64,000 nt of DNA, taken from Bryobacterales bacterium KBS 96 (GTDB taxonomy: Bacteria > Acidobacteriota > Terriglobia > Bryobacterales > Bryobacteraceae). Position numbers and translations under genes: made by a program. Position 1 is the stretch's first letter, and the number at the start of each line of letters is the position of its first letter. Where the stretch lies: positions 3,429,304-3,493,303 of the forward strand of contig KB906767.1 in NCBI GenBank assembly GCA_000381625.1. Reading direction: 5' to 3'. Under the pieces are notes generated by a model that saw only the letters and a list, made by a program, of their open reading frames with translations, had not been told where the DNA came from and made no database searches. Shown here piece after piece: positions 35,911-46,572 of this stretch.

Positions 35911-37488
35911 TTACGGTGCGGCAAATGGCTTGCCGCGCACGCTCGTGTAGACGGCATCAAAGACCTTCAGGGTATCGATATTCGCCACCCCACCAACGGT
36001 GAGCGGATCGCCGAGATACAAAACCCTGCTGTCCGCGTTGGTGAACGCTGGCCATTGGGGAAGGCCCGGGCCGTTCGGATTGCCCGACCTCGCGAAGTTG
36101 ACCCAGTAGCTGGATATTTCCTCAGACACTTTTCGATCTGCCTCGCTCCAGTGCCAGGGCTCTTGATCCAGATGATCGAAGACATACCAGAGCTCGGCGA
36201 AGTGGCTCGCGCCCCAACCCTCATACACAGAGCCGGCCGGGAACGGTGGCTTCTGTCGAAATGAGTAGTAGTAGACGGGGTTCTTTCCGGTTCCGGCTTG
36301 CAACCTCGCCCATGCCCACATGTCCCAGCCGAAGCGGAGATCGCGCTCGAGGCCGAGCCGCGCCTGCCGCGCATCTTCGTCGGTAGCGTGGGGATACGCT
36401 GCAACAAGCGGAGGCGGCAGCGCGCCGTAGCTGTGCTCAAGGTCGCTCTCGAACGTGGCTGCCGTGACGTGGGTGACATCCACCAACGCACGCGCCTCCT
36501 CGGCGTTCGAACCGATGAGCAGAGGGACATCGTTCTGTTTCCCTGAAGCGAACGCTTCATAGGGCGAAACGGGAAGCACGTAGGGTTCGATCACTGGGTG
36601 GACAATGCCGCCAGCATTGCCGCTGAGCTGGCTCGCGGGCAGTCGGCGCAGTTGTTGGAGCGAGGTCGCGCCTAGCGAGACGGCGTACTTCTCTCCGTCG
36701 CGTTCTGCGTTCGCCAGCAGGTACTTTGGTGCGAGCTGGAGCGGTTCAAACAGGCCGCCACTCTCTCCGATGGCGCGCTCAAACAGGCCTTTCGCGAGCG
36801 GCGAGGCCATCAGAATGCTGACCGATATCGCTCCTGAAGATTGACCGGCGATGGTTACGTTTTTCGGATCGCCGCCGAAGGCTGCAATGTTCCTCTGAAT
36901 CCATTCGAGTGCGCCAATCTGATCCATCAGGCCGTAATTCCCGGACGAGTGGTGCGGGGACTCGCGTGTGAGCTCAGGAAGCGCAAGAAAGCCAAGCGGA
37001 CCAAGTCGATAGGCGATCGTGACAACGATTACGCCCTTATGTGCGAGCCGGTCGCCCCAATACAAGGGCATCGAAGCCGACCCGTTGATGTAACCACCGC
37101 CGTATATCCAGACGATAACTGGCAAGTGCTCATGCACGCTTTTGGCCGGCGTCCAGATGTTGAGGTAGAGACAATCCTCACTCACTGCCGGCGGCGTCTC
37201 GCCTGGCATGGACACACCAGTTTGCATGCACGCCGGGGCGAACGCATCCGCCTTACGCGTGCCAGCCCAGGGTGCAACATGTGCCGGCGGCCGCCAGCGC
37301 AAGTCGCCGACCGGCGGAGCGGCGAATGGAACGCCTTTGTAGACATTCAATCCGCTTTCGCGCACCCCGGATATCGCGCCGGATTCCGTCAGAGCTCGGG
37401 GGCTTTGTGCCAGCGTGATGGCGGATGTTGCTGGAACGACGACAAAAAGTAGGGCTCTGATTAAGACCCTACTAGCAGAGATCGGCAT
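35911..37488 (-). CDS. Secreted type-B carboxylesterase
   Basis: 525 residues with an N-terminal signal peptide (ALLFVVVPATSAITLAQ). Carboxylesterase family: YKGVPFAAPPVGDLRWRPP, SEDCLYLNIWTPA, oxyanion hole VIVWIYGGGYINGS, nucleophile S217 in AGQSSGAIS, acid in IGSNAEEA, catalytic histidine in GASHFAELWYVF. The family's usual length. Lies 50 bp upstream of the acylase gene on the same strand; the two secreted hydrolases may be cotranscribed. Confidence 0.92.
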   Translation of the reverse strand: MPISASRVLIRALLFVVVPATSAITLAQSPRALTESGAISGVRESGLNVYKGVPFAAPPVGDLRWRPPAHVAPWAGTRKADAFAPACMQTGVSMPGETPPAVSEDCLYLNIWTPAKSVHEHLPVIVWIYGGGYINGSASMPLYWGDRLAHKGVIVVTIAYRLGPLGFLALPELTRESPHHSSGNYGLMDQIGALEWIQRNIAAFGGDPKNVTIAGQSSGAISVSILMASPLAKGLFERAIGESGGLFEPLQLAPKYLLANAERDGEKYAVSLGATSLQQLRRLPASQLSGNAGGIVHPVIEPYVLPVSPYEAFASGKQNDVPLLIGSNAEEARALVDVTHVTAATFESDLEHSYGALPPPLVAAYPHATDEDARQARLGLERDLRFGWDMWAWARLQAGTGKNPVYYYSFRQKPPFPAGSVYEGWGASHFAELWYVFDHLDQEPWHWSEADRKVSEEISSYWVNFARSGNPNGPGLPQWPAFTNADSRVLYLGDPLTVGGVANIDTLKVFDAVYTSVRGKPFAAP

Positions 37489-37798
37489 ATTGAGGTCCGC
37501 TCATCAGGTTACTCCTGACAATGTTGTTACTGGCGGGGTTATCTTCGCTCGTTGAGCCGAGTCCGCTGCAAACCACCTCCGGGCGGACCGTCGGCCACTC
37601 AGAAAGAACTCGTCTTACGGTCGAATAGATCCGCGCTGGTTGCCAAGTATTTATCAATTTTCCACGTTATGGCCAAAAACTCGGCTTAGGTCTAAGTGAG
37701 ATCTGCAGCACCTGAGGGCCGTACGTGACATTCTCAATCGAATGAAGCCCCACTTAAAAGCGGGTGAGCCGCGCGATCTTAATCGACGCTGCGTCTCT
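37489..37798. other. Intergenic stretch, no gene seen
   Basis: Separates the FAD oxidoreductase gene from the carboxylesterase gene, both on the minus strand. Probably holds the esterase promoter. No clear consensus hexamers or repeats except AGATCCGCGCTGG near 37630, distantly like the dispersed GATCCGCCC strings elsewhere. Confidence 0.4.
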
Positions 37799-39190
37799 CT
37801 ACGCGGGCACGGGGCTCGCCGGTCTGATGTTCTGATTGACACGGAAGAAATTGTCGGGATCGTATTTCGCCTTAATCTGCGCCAGTCGCGCATAATTCTG
37901 TCGATAGGTGGCGCGTATGCGTTCCTCGCCCTCATCCATCATGAAATTAACGTACGCCCCCCCAGCACCGTACGGATGCAGTGCGTCGTAGTATTCCCGT
38001 GCCCAGGAAGTGATTGTGTCACGGCTCAGTGGATCTGGATCCACGCCAACAATCACCTGGCTCCACGCGGCATCGCGGTAGCTAAATGCCGTTCCTGCGT
38101 TACCCGTTTTGTGCGCCGCTCCGTTCACGGGGTAGAGATGCATGGTGGAATGCATGCTTGGCAACCGCGTTCCGTGTTCGACGTGAAGCGCTATCGCTTC
38201 GTCGCTCAGCTCATTGACGAAGTCGGCCTTCCAGTACCATTGCAGGCCGGGCGGATACAAGCCGTCGAACATTCTCTGCAGCACCGGGAACGGCATGGGA
38301 CCGAATAGCTCGCACGCCGGACGCCGAAAGCTGCGCACCGGCTCCAGGATGGCATTGGCCGCCTCTGGTGATCCGGTGTAGCACCACACGATTCCACACA
38401 TCTTCTTCAGGTGCAGCGCCTCCGGGAATGGCGGCCCTGGCGGAATCGTGAGAAAGGCGAAGAAACCATTGATCTCCGGCGGCGCTTGCACAATGAATTG
38501 ACGGTAGAACTTCATCACGTCGGCTGCTTCTTCCAAGGTCCAGAGCATCGGCCCTGCGCACACCGTATGTACCGGATGGGCTTGAAAGAGAAACGATGTA
38601 ACCACGCCGAAATTGCCGCCACCACCGCGCAACGCCCAGAACAGATCGGCATTCTCGTCCGCGCTCGCAACCACAAAACTGCCGTCCGCGAGCACCACGT
38701 CCGCCGCGAGCAGGCTGTCAATGGTCAGGCCATACTTCCGGGTGAGGTGCCCCAGACCCCCGCCAAGCGTCAGTCCTCCGACACCCGTCGTCGATATGAT
38801 GCCCGAAGGAACGGCCAAGCCAAATGCGTGCGTCGCATGATCCACCTCGCCCCAGGTGCATCCGCCGCCAACGCGCACGGCCCGAGATGCCGGATCGACG
38901 TGGACGTTCCGGATCGGTGATAGATCCACAACCAGGCCGTTATCGCAGACCCCGAGGCCACCGGCATTATGCCCACCGCCACGCACCGCCACTGGCAGAC
39001 CGTGCTCCCGCGCGAACCGGAGTGCGGCCATCACGTCGGCAGCATCAACACAGACCGCGATCAGTTGCGGTCGGCGGCTGATCATCGCGTTGTACACCTG
39101 CCGCGCGCTTTCATACCGAGAATCAGTGGGTTCGATGAGCTCGCCTCGAAGCGTCTCACGAAAGTTCGCAACTTCCCCTGGATTCAACAT
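37799..39190 (-). CDS. FAD-binding oxidoreductase, BBE type
   Basis: 463 residues. PCMH FAD domain with the covalent-flavin histidine in VAVRGGGHNAGG, VDLSPIRNVHVDP, GGLTLGGGLGHLTRKYGL and WALRGGGGNFGVVT; C-terminal BBE motif YDPDNFFRVNQNI. The second flavin attachment cysteine of berberine-bridge enzymes is replaced (SGIISTTGVGG), so only one covalent link is expected. No signal peptide. Oxidises an alcohol or sugar-like substrate, unknown here. Confidence 0.9.
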   Translation of the reverse strand: MLNPGEVANFRETLRGELIEPTDSRYESARQVYNAMISRRPQLIAVCVDAADVMAALRFAREHGLPVAVRGGGHNAGGLGVCDNGLVVDLSPIRNVHVDPASRAVRVGGGCTWGEVDHATHAFGLAVPSGIISTTGVGGLTLGGGLGHLTRKYGLTIDSLLAADVVLADGSFVVASADENADLFWALRGGGGNFGVVTSFLFQAHPVHTVCAGPMLWTLEEAADVMKFYRQFIVQAPPEINGFFAFLTIPPGPPFPEALHLKKMCGIVWCYTGSPEAANAILEPVRSFRRPACELFGPMPFPVLQRMFDGLYPPGLQWYWKADFVNELSDEAIALHVEHGTRLPSMHSTMHLYPVNGAAHKTGNAGTAFSYRDAAWSQVIVGVDPDPLSRDTITSWAREYYDALHPYGAGGAYVNFMMDEGEERIRATYRQNYARLAQIKAKYDPDNFFRVNQNIRPASPVPA

Positions 39191-39333
39191 CTTTTCCCCC
39201 TCCTTCCGCTGTCACCTCTCTGGTGACAATCCAATGTTGCTTGCCAGAGTGTTCCAAGACCGTTCCGTAGAGAGGCCGCTGGGCGTTCCGTCGAAGCGTG
39301 AGGCGAGCTCTTGTGTGCGCCGCGGAACGCCAC

Positions 39334-42300
39334 TCATACGCGTTCCGCTGGGGCATCCCGCAGACGCTGCAACCGGAATTCGGCGCGGCGCGCCAACGGT
39401 GGGGATCCAATCTGCCGCGCCGCATCGGCTGCTCTCCTGTAGCTCTCGGCCGCTTCCAGGCGCTGTTCTGCCTCCTCCAGAATGTGTCCATGCACTCGGT
39501 GCAGCTCCGGCTCGGCCCACCGCTCCCCGTTTGTGCTCACGAACGCGAGCCCCGTAGCTACGCTCGCCAGTGCTTCGGGAGTCAACCGGGCCGCGTGGTA
39601 GGCCTCCGCCAGCAAGCCGAAATAAAACGGAAGCCGAAGCTGCGCGTCCGTGGACTTCATGATTTCGATTCCACGCAGCACTCGCCTGCATCCCTCGTCT
39701 GCGGCGCCCCGTTGCGCCATCGCCCACCCGAGCACGGCCTCGCTCCAACCGAGGTAATACGAGAACGCATACTTTTGGCAAATGCCTTGTGCCTCGAGGG
39801 CGCATTCCCGCGCCGCATCCGCATCCCAGTCGAACACATGCAGCGTAGCTGCGTAGTTCAACGCCAGCGCCAGGCTGAAAGGATGCGCTTCGCGGCGAGC
39901 CAGCGCAAGCGAGTCCTCGCTTTGCAGAGTTGCCTCCTCCGCCTCCCCGCAGATCCACAGAATGTGCGAGCGGTAGGACCGGCAGAAAATGCGCATATCC
40001 AGGCCCGCAAACAGGCTCAGAGGCGACTCCGCCTCGCGATATGCGTTCCAGGCGAGATTCATCGCTTCCCGTGCTTCGGCGATGCGCCCAAGATGGTTCA
40101 ACCCGATTGCCAGCAGGAACTGGCCCGTTGCAAGGCCAGCGGCGCCGATCGCCGCTTCCTTTGCGCCCTCCGCGAAGGCGATCAGTTCCCTGCTGAGTTC
40201 AAGCGTACGTTCGAACTGACCCCGCACGATGTGGAAAAACGTCAGTCCCGCCAGCGCCGTAATCCTTTGGTCGCGTAGCCCCAGAGACTGCGAGAGTTCA
40301 AGTGCCCGGCCGTACGTCTGCCCCAATTCCGCCGACGCGTAGCCATGTGCAATCATCAGCACATTCCCGAGCGTTTCCAGCAGCCCTAGTTCCTGTGTAT
40401 CGCGGCTGCGGCCCGGCGGTAGTTCGTGGCACACTGCGAGTGCCCCGCGTACTAGCGCGGCCGCCTCGCTATCTGCATGCCGGCGTTGGGCCACAGCAGC
40501 CGCCTGCGCATAGAAGCTGATCGCTTGTGCCACCATACCCGCGGCTTCGCAGTGAGAGGCCACTTGCGCACTGATGTTTTCGGTGCGCCCTGCATGCACC
40601 TCCTCCAGCGCCCGCACGATCTGCCGATGCCAGAACCGCCGCCGCACCGGGCCGAGGCAGCCATAGGCCACCTCACGCAGGCGGTCGTGGCTGAAATCAT
40701 AGACACCGCCCGCGTGGCTTTCAATCATCCGGCGGCGCCACAACTCGTCCAGCGCCTGCATGACGCTCTCCTCGTTCCAGTCCGTCACCTTCATCAACAG
40801 ATCGAATGAGAACGCCGTGCCGACCGCAGCAGCCACGCTAGCCAACTCTTGCGCCGCCGCGGGCAGTTGGCTCAACCGTCCAGCGATAACCGCCTGCACC
40901 CGCGGCAGGGCGGCCAGGGGTACATCGGCATCATCCGGAGTCTGGCTCGTATCCTCCAGCTTGGCGCGCACACTTTCCGTGATGAACAGAGGATTTCCTC
41001 CGGTAGCCTGGTGCAAGCGGTTCACGTAGACCGAATCCAGCTCCCGGCTCGCGACTTCAGCCGCCAATGCCGCCGTGCCTTCCGCGCTCAAAGGGCCCAA
41101 GGCGATTTCCTGCAGCACTCCAGACTGCCTCAAATCCGCGGTCACGCTGGAGATTGCCGGATTGGCCGCTGCCTCCTCGGTTCGCACGGTCCCCAGCACA
41201 AGGATTCCGCGTGCCCCCGATGTGAGCAGGAAATGCACCCACGCCAACGAATCTTCATCGCACCATTGGAGATCGTCCACCAACAACAACAACGGACGCC
41301 CTGCTTCCGGATCCGCCGCTGCCGTGATGGCGGCTCTCAATGCCTCAAAGAAATGGCGGCGCTCCCAGCTATCCGTCACCGCGCCCGGCGGCCGCAGCCC
41401 TGGATACTCGACAAGCAGTTCCGGTAGCAGCCGCGCCAACTGCTGGAGCTGCTCCCGCGTGAGACGCTTCCGAACCGCCCGCAGCGGTTCCGATCTTAGC
41501 CACTCTTCCACCACTGCGTAAGCCAGTTGCCCTCGCGCCGCGTAACACCGTGCGCGCGCCGCCGGTGCGTTCCGGGTTGTCCACCACTCATAAAACTCCG
41601 CCGCCAGTCGTGATTTCCCAATTCCTGGTTCGCCGGCTTCAAGAACCAGCAGCGAACCACCTTCTTCGGCCCGGCCCCAACATCCCCGCAGGCGCGCCCA
41701 TTCGGGTGTCCTCCCAATAAATGGGGTTCGGGAGATCCCGGGCGTCTGACGGCTCGGCCGCTCCTCGAGCGTCTGCGATTGCAGGATGCGCTCGAACAGG
41801 CGTCGGGTTGCCTCTCCGGGGGTGACTCCGAGTTCCCGCCGCAGGACTCGCATGCACTGGTGATAAATGCGCAGCGCCGCGGCGCGATCGCCGCTGCGAG
41901 CATGCAATTCCATCACCAGACGGTAATGGTTCTCGTGCAGTGGGTCGATCGCAACCAGACGTTCGGCATACGAGACGGCGGCACTCGCCTCGCCTGCCTC
42001 CGACAACAGCTCCACCAAACGGCGTAAAATCTGCACCATTCGCTGCCGCAGCTGCTCCCGTTTAGGCTTGATCCAGTCATCGTAGAACGCTGGCAAGAGA
42101 TCGTCTGCATAAAGCGCTGCGGCGATTTCAAGCGCCTTCCGTTCCTCTGGCTTGGCTTGGCGCTCGCAAGCAGCGTCCGCGAGAGCCGCAGCCGACTCAA
42201 AATCGAGCACATCGACAACACACCTTGGATCGCAGCGCCAGCTTAGCGTCTGCGCGTCCGCGGCCAGAAAGTCGCAATGCTCCGGCAGAGCTCTTTTGAG

Positions 42301-43386
42301 AAGGTGGATAAGCTGCCGCAGATTGGTGCGCGCCTGCGACTCGGCCGAATCGGGCCAAAGGGTGAAGGCCAGATACTCACGCGAGATCGGCTCGCCGCCA
42401 TAAATCACCAAGTATGCGAGCAAGCCTTGCAGGCGCCCCTGGTTCAATGCCTGGAGGGGCTGTTCGCCCCATGTAACGCGCAGGTTGCCAAAGAGTTCGA
42501 TGCGGAGTACCGGCATCGGTGAAGAATCCAAATCCCGCCGCAGATTTTTCAGATCAGCGAGTAAGGTTCTTGCATCCTGGTAGCGCAGATCACGATCTTT
42601 AGCGAGCAATCGATCGATAATTTCGGAAAGCCTCACCGGAAGTGCCGGATTCAAGTTCACTGCCGGCGTGTGCCGTTTATGTAGCAGTGCGTCAAACATT
42701 GAGGCTAGGGCCGCTTCTGCGAAAGGTCGTTGTCCCGTCGCCATCTCGTACAGGACAACGCCGAACGAGAACAAGTCGCTGCTCTGCTCAATGTGGTGTC
42801 CAAGCGCCTGCTCCGGTGACATATAGGCAAATGTGCCCACGGCCGAGCCAGTCTGTGTGATGACTGCCTGCGTCAAAGACGCCCCTGCTACGACCATTTC
42901 TGTGTTTGCGTTTGTTGATCCCAGCATCGCCAGGCCGAAATCAAGAAGTTTGACTTGTCCGCGCTTGGTGATAAAAATGTTTGCCGGCTTGATATCGCGA
43001 TGCACGATACCCTTTGCATGTGCGGCTTCCAGCGAATCCGCTACTTGAATCGAGATATCGAGCAAATCGCGAACGTTCAGCGCTTTACCGGAGAGGTGCT
43101 GATACAGCGTTTGTCCTTCGAGCAGTTCCATTACGATGAATGGCCGTGCGTCCTGCTCTCCGATGTCGAACACCATACATATGTTCGGGTGGTTCAATGC
43201 GGATGCAGCCCTTGCCTCTCGTTTAAACCGTTCGAGTGCGGCGCCGTCCTCCTGCAACTGGTCTGACAAAAACTTGAGCGCGACAGTACGGCCCAAGCGT
43301 TTGTCCTCGGCCTTGTAGACGACTCCTACACCGCCACTGCCGAGTTGTTCGAGGATGCGGTAATGGGAGACAGTCTTCCCGAGCAT
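39334..43386 (-). CDS. Ser/Thr protein kinase-SARP-like activator-STAND ATPase-TPR regulator
   Basis: 1350 residues. Kinase domain 8-275: glycine loop [13 protein letters not shown], lysine K38 (VALKFL), [25 protein letters not shown]. Residues about 295-560: AfsR/SARP-type region, winged helix ([18 protein letters not shown]) then the TPR-like BTAD ([14 protein letters not shown] ... [14 protein letters not shown]). About 570-950: AAA/STAND ATPase with Walker [18 protein letters not shown] and [15 protein letters not shown]. The rest is TPR-like helical repeats. No membrane helix. The single protein may sense, phosphorylate and bind DNA. Stands alone in its own transcription unit; the target genes are unknown. 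Confidence 0.88.
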   Translation of the reverse strand: MLGKTVSHYRILEQLGSGGVGVVYKAEDKRLGRTVALKFLSDQLQEDGAALERFKREARAASALNHPNICMVFDIGEQDARPFIVMELLEGQTLYQHLSGKALNVRDLLDISIQVADSLEAAHAKGIVHRDIKPANIFITKRGQVKLLDFGLAMLGSTNANTEMVVAGASLTQAVITQTGSAVGTFAYMSPEQALGHHIEQSSDLFSFGVVLYEMATGQRPFAEAALASMFDALLHKRHTPAVNLNPALPVRLSEIIDRLLAKDRDLRYQDARTLLADLKNLRRDLDSSPMPVLRIELFGNLRVTWGEQPLQALNQGRLQGLLAYLVIYGGEPISREYLAFTLWPDSAESQARTNLRQLIHLLKRALPEHCDFLAADAQTLSWRCDPRCVVDVLDFESAAALADAACERQAKPEERKALEIAAALYADDLLPAFYDDWIKPKREQLRQRMVQILRRLVELLSEAGEASAAVSYAERLVAIDPLHENHYRLVMELHARSGDRAAALRIYHQCMRVLRRELGVTPGEATRRLFERILQSQTLEERPSRQTPGISRTPFIGRTPEWARLRGCWGRAEEGGSLLVLEAGEPGIGKSRLAAEFYEWWTTRNAPAARARCYAARGQLAYAVVEEWLRSEPLRAVRKRLTREQLQQLARLLPELLVEYPGLRPPGAVTDSWERRHFFEALRAAITAAADPEAGRPLLLLVDDLQWCDEDSLAWVHFLLTSGARGILVLGTVRTEEAAANPAISSVTADLRQSGVLQEIALGPLSAEGTAALAAEVASRELDSVYVNRLHQATGGNPLFITESVRAKLEDTSQTPDDADVPLAALPRVQAVIAGRLSQLPAAAQELASVAAAVGTAFSFDLLMKVTDWNEESVMQALDELWRRRMIESHAGGVYDFSHDRLREVAYGCLGPVRRRFWHRQIVRALEEVHAGRTENISAQVASHCEAAGMVAQAISFYAQAAAVAQRRHADSEAAALVRGALAVCHELPPGRSRDTQELGLLETLGNVLMIAHGYASAELGQTYGRALELSQSLGLRDQRITALAGLTFFHIVRGQFERTLELSRELIAFAEGAKEAAIGAAGLATGQFLLAIGLNHLGRIAEAREAMNLAWNAYREAESPLSLFAGLDMRIFCRSYRSHILWICGEAEEATLQSEDSLALARREAHPFSLALALNYAATLHVFDWDADAARECALEAQGICQKYAFSYYLGWSEAVLGWAMAQRGAADEGCRRVLRGIEIMKSTDAQLRLPFYFGLLAEAYHAARLTPEALASVATGLAFVSTNGERWAEPELHRVHGHILEEAEQRLEAAESYRRAADAARQIGSPPLARRAEFRLQRLRDAPAERV

Positions 43387-43682
43387 GCTTTCCCTGACAG
43401 AGGGTCACCCTATGTTACTCGCATTATTTGACACTGTGCAGACCATTACTTGCTGCACATAGCGCGGCGCTCGTTTCGAGCTTTCCGTTCCTCCGCCGGC
43501 TTGCCGTTCGCGTCCGGCGCGCCCGAACGTGTAGCCGACATTTCGAAATGGAGGATATCGACCCCGGTGTCATATCGATGGGCTGTTCGCGCGCAGGTTC
43601 CTGAACGATTCACGCGCAGTAGTGGCATAACCTCGGCCGTAGATTGTACTGCGATTTTGGCTACATCACGGCATAACAGGGC
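43387..43682. other. Upstream region of the kinase-SARP gene
   Basis: About 300 bp between the stop of the MBL-like gene and the kinase start, both on the minus strand. A 60-codon frame (43446-43628, minus) has no known relative. No clear promoter hexamers were found. Confidence 0.4.
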
Positions 43683-44153
43683 CTAGCCGACAGGTGCGGA
43701 AGCGGTGTGCGGTAAGTCCTTGCGGGCCAACTCGGCGTAAATTCGGCCATGGTGCCGTCCAATGACTTTGGAGAAGTCATACGTCACCTGATGGGCTACA
43801 ATTTGAGCGCCGATCCGTTTCCAATAGGCATTGCCCCCGGACCATTCGGGATCAGGAGATGTGTCGATGACCTCTCGAATTGGCTGGCTAGTTAACTTCC
43901 GGATTTGATCGGCTAAAAGCTTTGCGGTATCAGGTATCCAAGTTGCGCCGACGACCGTCACGAATTCAGGTCCGATGTATACGAGTGAATTCGTCGTCAC
44001 GTAATGCTCATCTTCGACGAGATATATTGGACCCGTTAATTTGCTCAACCGCATCACCGGCTTGCTTTTCTCCGCCCTAACGGCAGAGACGCCAATCAAC
44101 AAGAACAGGAGTGCGCCAAGAGCTCTGTGCCTGGTCTTCCTCTCTCTCCACAT
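43683..44153 (-). CDS. Truncated, metal-site-less MBL-fold protein
   Basis: 156 residues with a signal peptide (RALGALLFLLIGVSAVRA). The sequence GPIYLVEDEHYVTTNSLVYI, GATWIPDTAKLLADQIRKLT, WSGGNAYWKRIGAQIVAHQ follows the first half of secreted metallo-beta-lactamase-fold hydrolases, but where the family has HxHxDH the sequence is DTSPDPEW, so no zinc site can form. It also stops at half of the usual length. A decayed gene is most likely, although the frame is intact. Divergent from the amidohydrolase gene (186 bp). Confidence 0.65.
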   Translation of the reverse strand: MWRERKTRHRALGALLFLLIGVSAVRAEKSKPVMRLSKLTGPIYLVEDEHYVTTNSLVYIGPEFVTVVGATWIPDTAKLLADQIRKLTSQPIREVIDTSPDPEWSGGNAYWKRIGAQIVAHQVTYDFSKVIGRHHGRIYAELARKDLPHTASAPVG

Positions 44154-44339
44154 CGTAACGGTAGCTTATGTCCTGATATTACTTTCTGGATTACCCACAC
44201 AAGGAGACCGCAGCGAAGCGAGCGTTCGCTTGCTCCTGAATCCGCCCCGGAATTCCGGAGCGCGGACAGCGCAACGGCCGTTACCGAGTACTATGATCGC
44301 TGTACGTCAAATCTCCGTGCTTCATCTGAGGAAGCGATC

Positions 44340-45683
44340 ATGCGTAAGACCTGCCTTATCCAATCAAGCCTGGCAACCGCGGTTTGGGTCGTTCTAGCCA
44401 GTATAGGTTTTGCTCAAGCCAATCCGGCCCCGATCGTGTTCGCGCACGTAAGCGTCGTTCCAATGGATGGCGACCGTGTCTTGTCCGATCAAGACGTGGC
44501 CATTCGCGGCAACACGATTTCATCAATCGAGCCCGCGGTGAGTGCAAAGATTCCGACAAATGCGAAGATCATCGATGGAACCGGCAAGTTCTTGATGCCC
44601 GGACTGGGCGAGATGCATGCGCATCTTCCCAGCCCTACCGATCCGCCGGGATACATGGAGACTGCACTTGCTCTTTATGTCGCTAATGGCGTGACCACCG
44701 TGCGCGGCATGCTTGGCTATCCAAATCATCTGGTGGTCAGAAAACAAATAGAGTCGGGAAGATTGTGGGGACCATCGCTTTTTCTCGCCGGACCGGGGCT
44801 ATCCGGCGACACCGTGAAGTCGCCCGAAGACGGTGTGCGACAGGTTAGAGAGCAGAAGGCGCAGGGCTGGGATATGGTCAAGATCCTGCCCGGTCTCACG
44901 CGCGCCGAGTACGACGCTATCATGACAGAAGCGCGGCGGTTGGGAATCCGCACCGGAGGCCATGTGCCGAAGGACGTAGGAATTGATCACGTTCTCGAAT
45001 CCGGACAAGAAACCATCGAGCATCTTGATGGCTACAAGGATGCGTTTGGATTTGGCAAATACATGCCCGATGATTTCCTCAAGGCCATGGCCTTAAAGAC
45101 GCGGGAGGCGGGAGCCTGGACGTGTCCGACGCTCGCAATTATGCGTTTCGTGCTGGCCCTCGACCATCTCAATGATCTATTGGCCCGACCAGAAATGGAA
45201 TACATCCCGCAAGTCCAGGTCGACGAGTGGATGAAACTTTACGATCGAGGAGTGGGTAAAGGAGTCGCCGCCCCGGAAGTAGAGCGCGTCATCCAGCATA
45301 ATCGGGAACGGTTGCTGAAGACCCTGAATGACGTGGGGGCACCGATTCTCCTGGGCGACGATACGCCGAACCTCTTCCAGGTTCCGGGCTTTTCCATCCA
45401 TAATGAGTTGGGTGCCATGCAGGCGGCTGGGCTCTCGCCGTACGACGTGTTGGCGTCCGGCACGAAGCGAGTTGGCGAATATCTGCATAAGCCAGTCGGC
45501 ACTGTAACGGCGGGGTATGTAGCCGATCTGCTTCTGCTGGATGCCGATCCGCTGAAAGATGTGGCAAACGTCAAGAAACTGTCAGGCGTAATGATGCGTG
45601 GCCAATGGTACCCCGGCCCAGAACTTCAGCGCAGACTTAAGGTCATTCACGATCGCCCTGGCAACTACCGATTGCGCAACTGA
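44340..45683 (+). CDS. Secreted amidohydrolase-family protein
   Basis: 447 residues from ATG 44340 behind GAGGAAG, with a signal peptide (LATAVWVVLASIGFAQA). Amidohydrolase fold: N-terminal H93-x-H95 (GLGEMHAHLP), probable metal-bridging lysine in DMVKILPGL, histidines in RTGGHVPKD and TIEHLDGY, aspartate in LLGDDTPN, and the closing ADLLLLDADPLKDV. Resembles imidazolonepropionase/prolidase-like periplasmic members common in soil bacteria. Substrate unknown. Confidence 0.88.
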   Translation: MRKTCLIQSSLATAVWVVLASIGFAQANPAPIVFAHVSVVPMDGDRVLSDQDVAIRGNTISSIEPAVSAKIPTNAKIIDGTGKFLMPGLGEMHAHLPSPTDPPGYMETALALYVANGVTTVRGMLGYPNHLVVRKQIESGRLWGPSLFLAGPGLSGDTVKSPEDGVRQVREQKAQGWDMVKILPGLTRAEYDAIMTEARRLGIRTGGHVPKDVGIDHVLESGQETIEHLDGYKDAFGFGKYMPDDFLKAMALKTREAGAWTCPTLAIMRFVLALDHLNDLLARPEMEYIPQVQVDEWMKLYDRGVGKGVAAPEVERVIQHNRERLLKTLNDVGAPILLGDDTPNLFQVPGFSIHNELGAMQAAGLSPYDVLASGTKRVGEYLHKPVGTVTAGYVADLLLLDADPLKDVANVKKLSGVMMRGQWYPGPELQRRLKVIHDRPGNYRLRN

Positions 45684-45976
45684 CCCTCTATTGCTGCAGT
45701 AACGCAGGGCGTGATTCTACATGCCGTCAGCGCGCAATGGCGACGCAGCCGACGCAGCCGTCGAGCGCCGGGATTAAACCGGCATGTTGTTGGGGATGAA
45801 AGAGTCCTACAAGAAAGGAGAACGAATCCATCTTGGCCCCTAGTCTTGCGGCGAGCATCGCGAGGTGCTGGTCGAAGCGTAGACAGGGGTATCGGTGGGC
45901 AGGGCGATCGAGCTTCGAAAAACGCGTCAATCAGGTATCGGATCAGCTATTTCGCAGAGAGTTTATCGACCCTAAG

Positions 45977-46401
45977 ATGCCAGGCCACAAATCTAATTCT
46001 GGGGAAATGCAGCTCGGAAAAGCTTTGGTGGCGCGTATGAAGTTGCTGCTTGATCCGGACTCTGCAAAGCATCATGTGCAGTTCAGTCTCATAGGATTCC
46101 GTCAAGACACGGGATTCCGCGTGTTTACATTTGAAGGTACTGCGGCGGATCACACTCGGACCGCGTACACGGTCCGGGCCGATCTTGCTCTTACGCGGAA
46201 ACACGGCATCCGTGTCCAGGACTCCCCTTGTTGTGTCGGGGACTCCTCGAGCGCGCGGGCGAAGGCGAACAGAAGTACACGGCGACGTTTACCGAGGAAG
46301 AGATGATTCTGCACGGGGCGGCGCGAAACCTGGCGGTTTTGAAAAGGAAGTCGGCGCACAAACCGCTCACCGGCCAAAGCCGGAAGCGACACATAGTCGG
46401 T
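45977..46401 (+). pseudogene. Conserved-looking hypothetical gene split by a frameshift
   Basis: One frame from ATG 45977 reads VARMKLLLDPDSAKHHVQF, RVFTFEGTAADHTRTAYTV and ADLALTRKHGIRVQD; its continuation LPLLCRGLLERAGEGE, TATFTEEEMILHGAARN is in the next frame, the switch falling at about 46222. Read together they make one plausible cytoplasmic protein. A single-base change, real or from assembly, explains it. Function unknown; no motif recognised. Confidence 0.5.
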
Positions 46402-46572
46402 ATGTTCTCTGTACGCTGCCCTCATTGTCGGTCGATTGAGTTTAGAAATGTTGGCAGCAGAAATGCTGTCGAAAGAGCTTTCCGGTGGATCATTCTGCCG
46501 TACCGCTGCGCTCTCTGCGGCCGCCACTTTTTCCTATTTCGATGGCAAACTACGCTCTTCCGGATTGCTTAG
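46402..46572 (+). CDS. Small zinc-ribbon protein
   Basis: 56 residues from ATG 46402: MFSVRCPHCRSIEFRN, then a basic stretch and YRCALCGRHFFLFRW. Two CxxC pairs 26 residues apart form a zinc ribbon; small proteins like this are frequent in Acidobacteriota. It is in frame with the second half of the frameshifted gene, so it could instead be the C-terminus of that protein. No good ribosome-binding site precedes the ATG. Confidence 0.5.
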   Translation: MFSVRCPHCRSIEFRNVGSRNAVERAFRWIILPYRCALCGRHFFLFRWQTTLFRIA

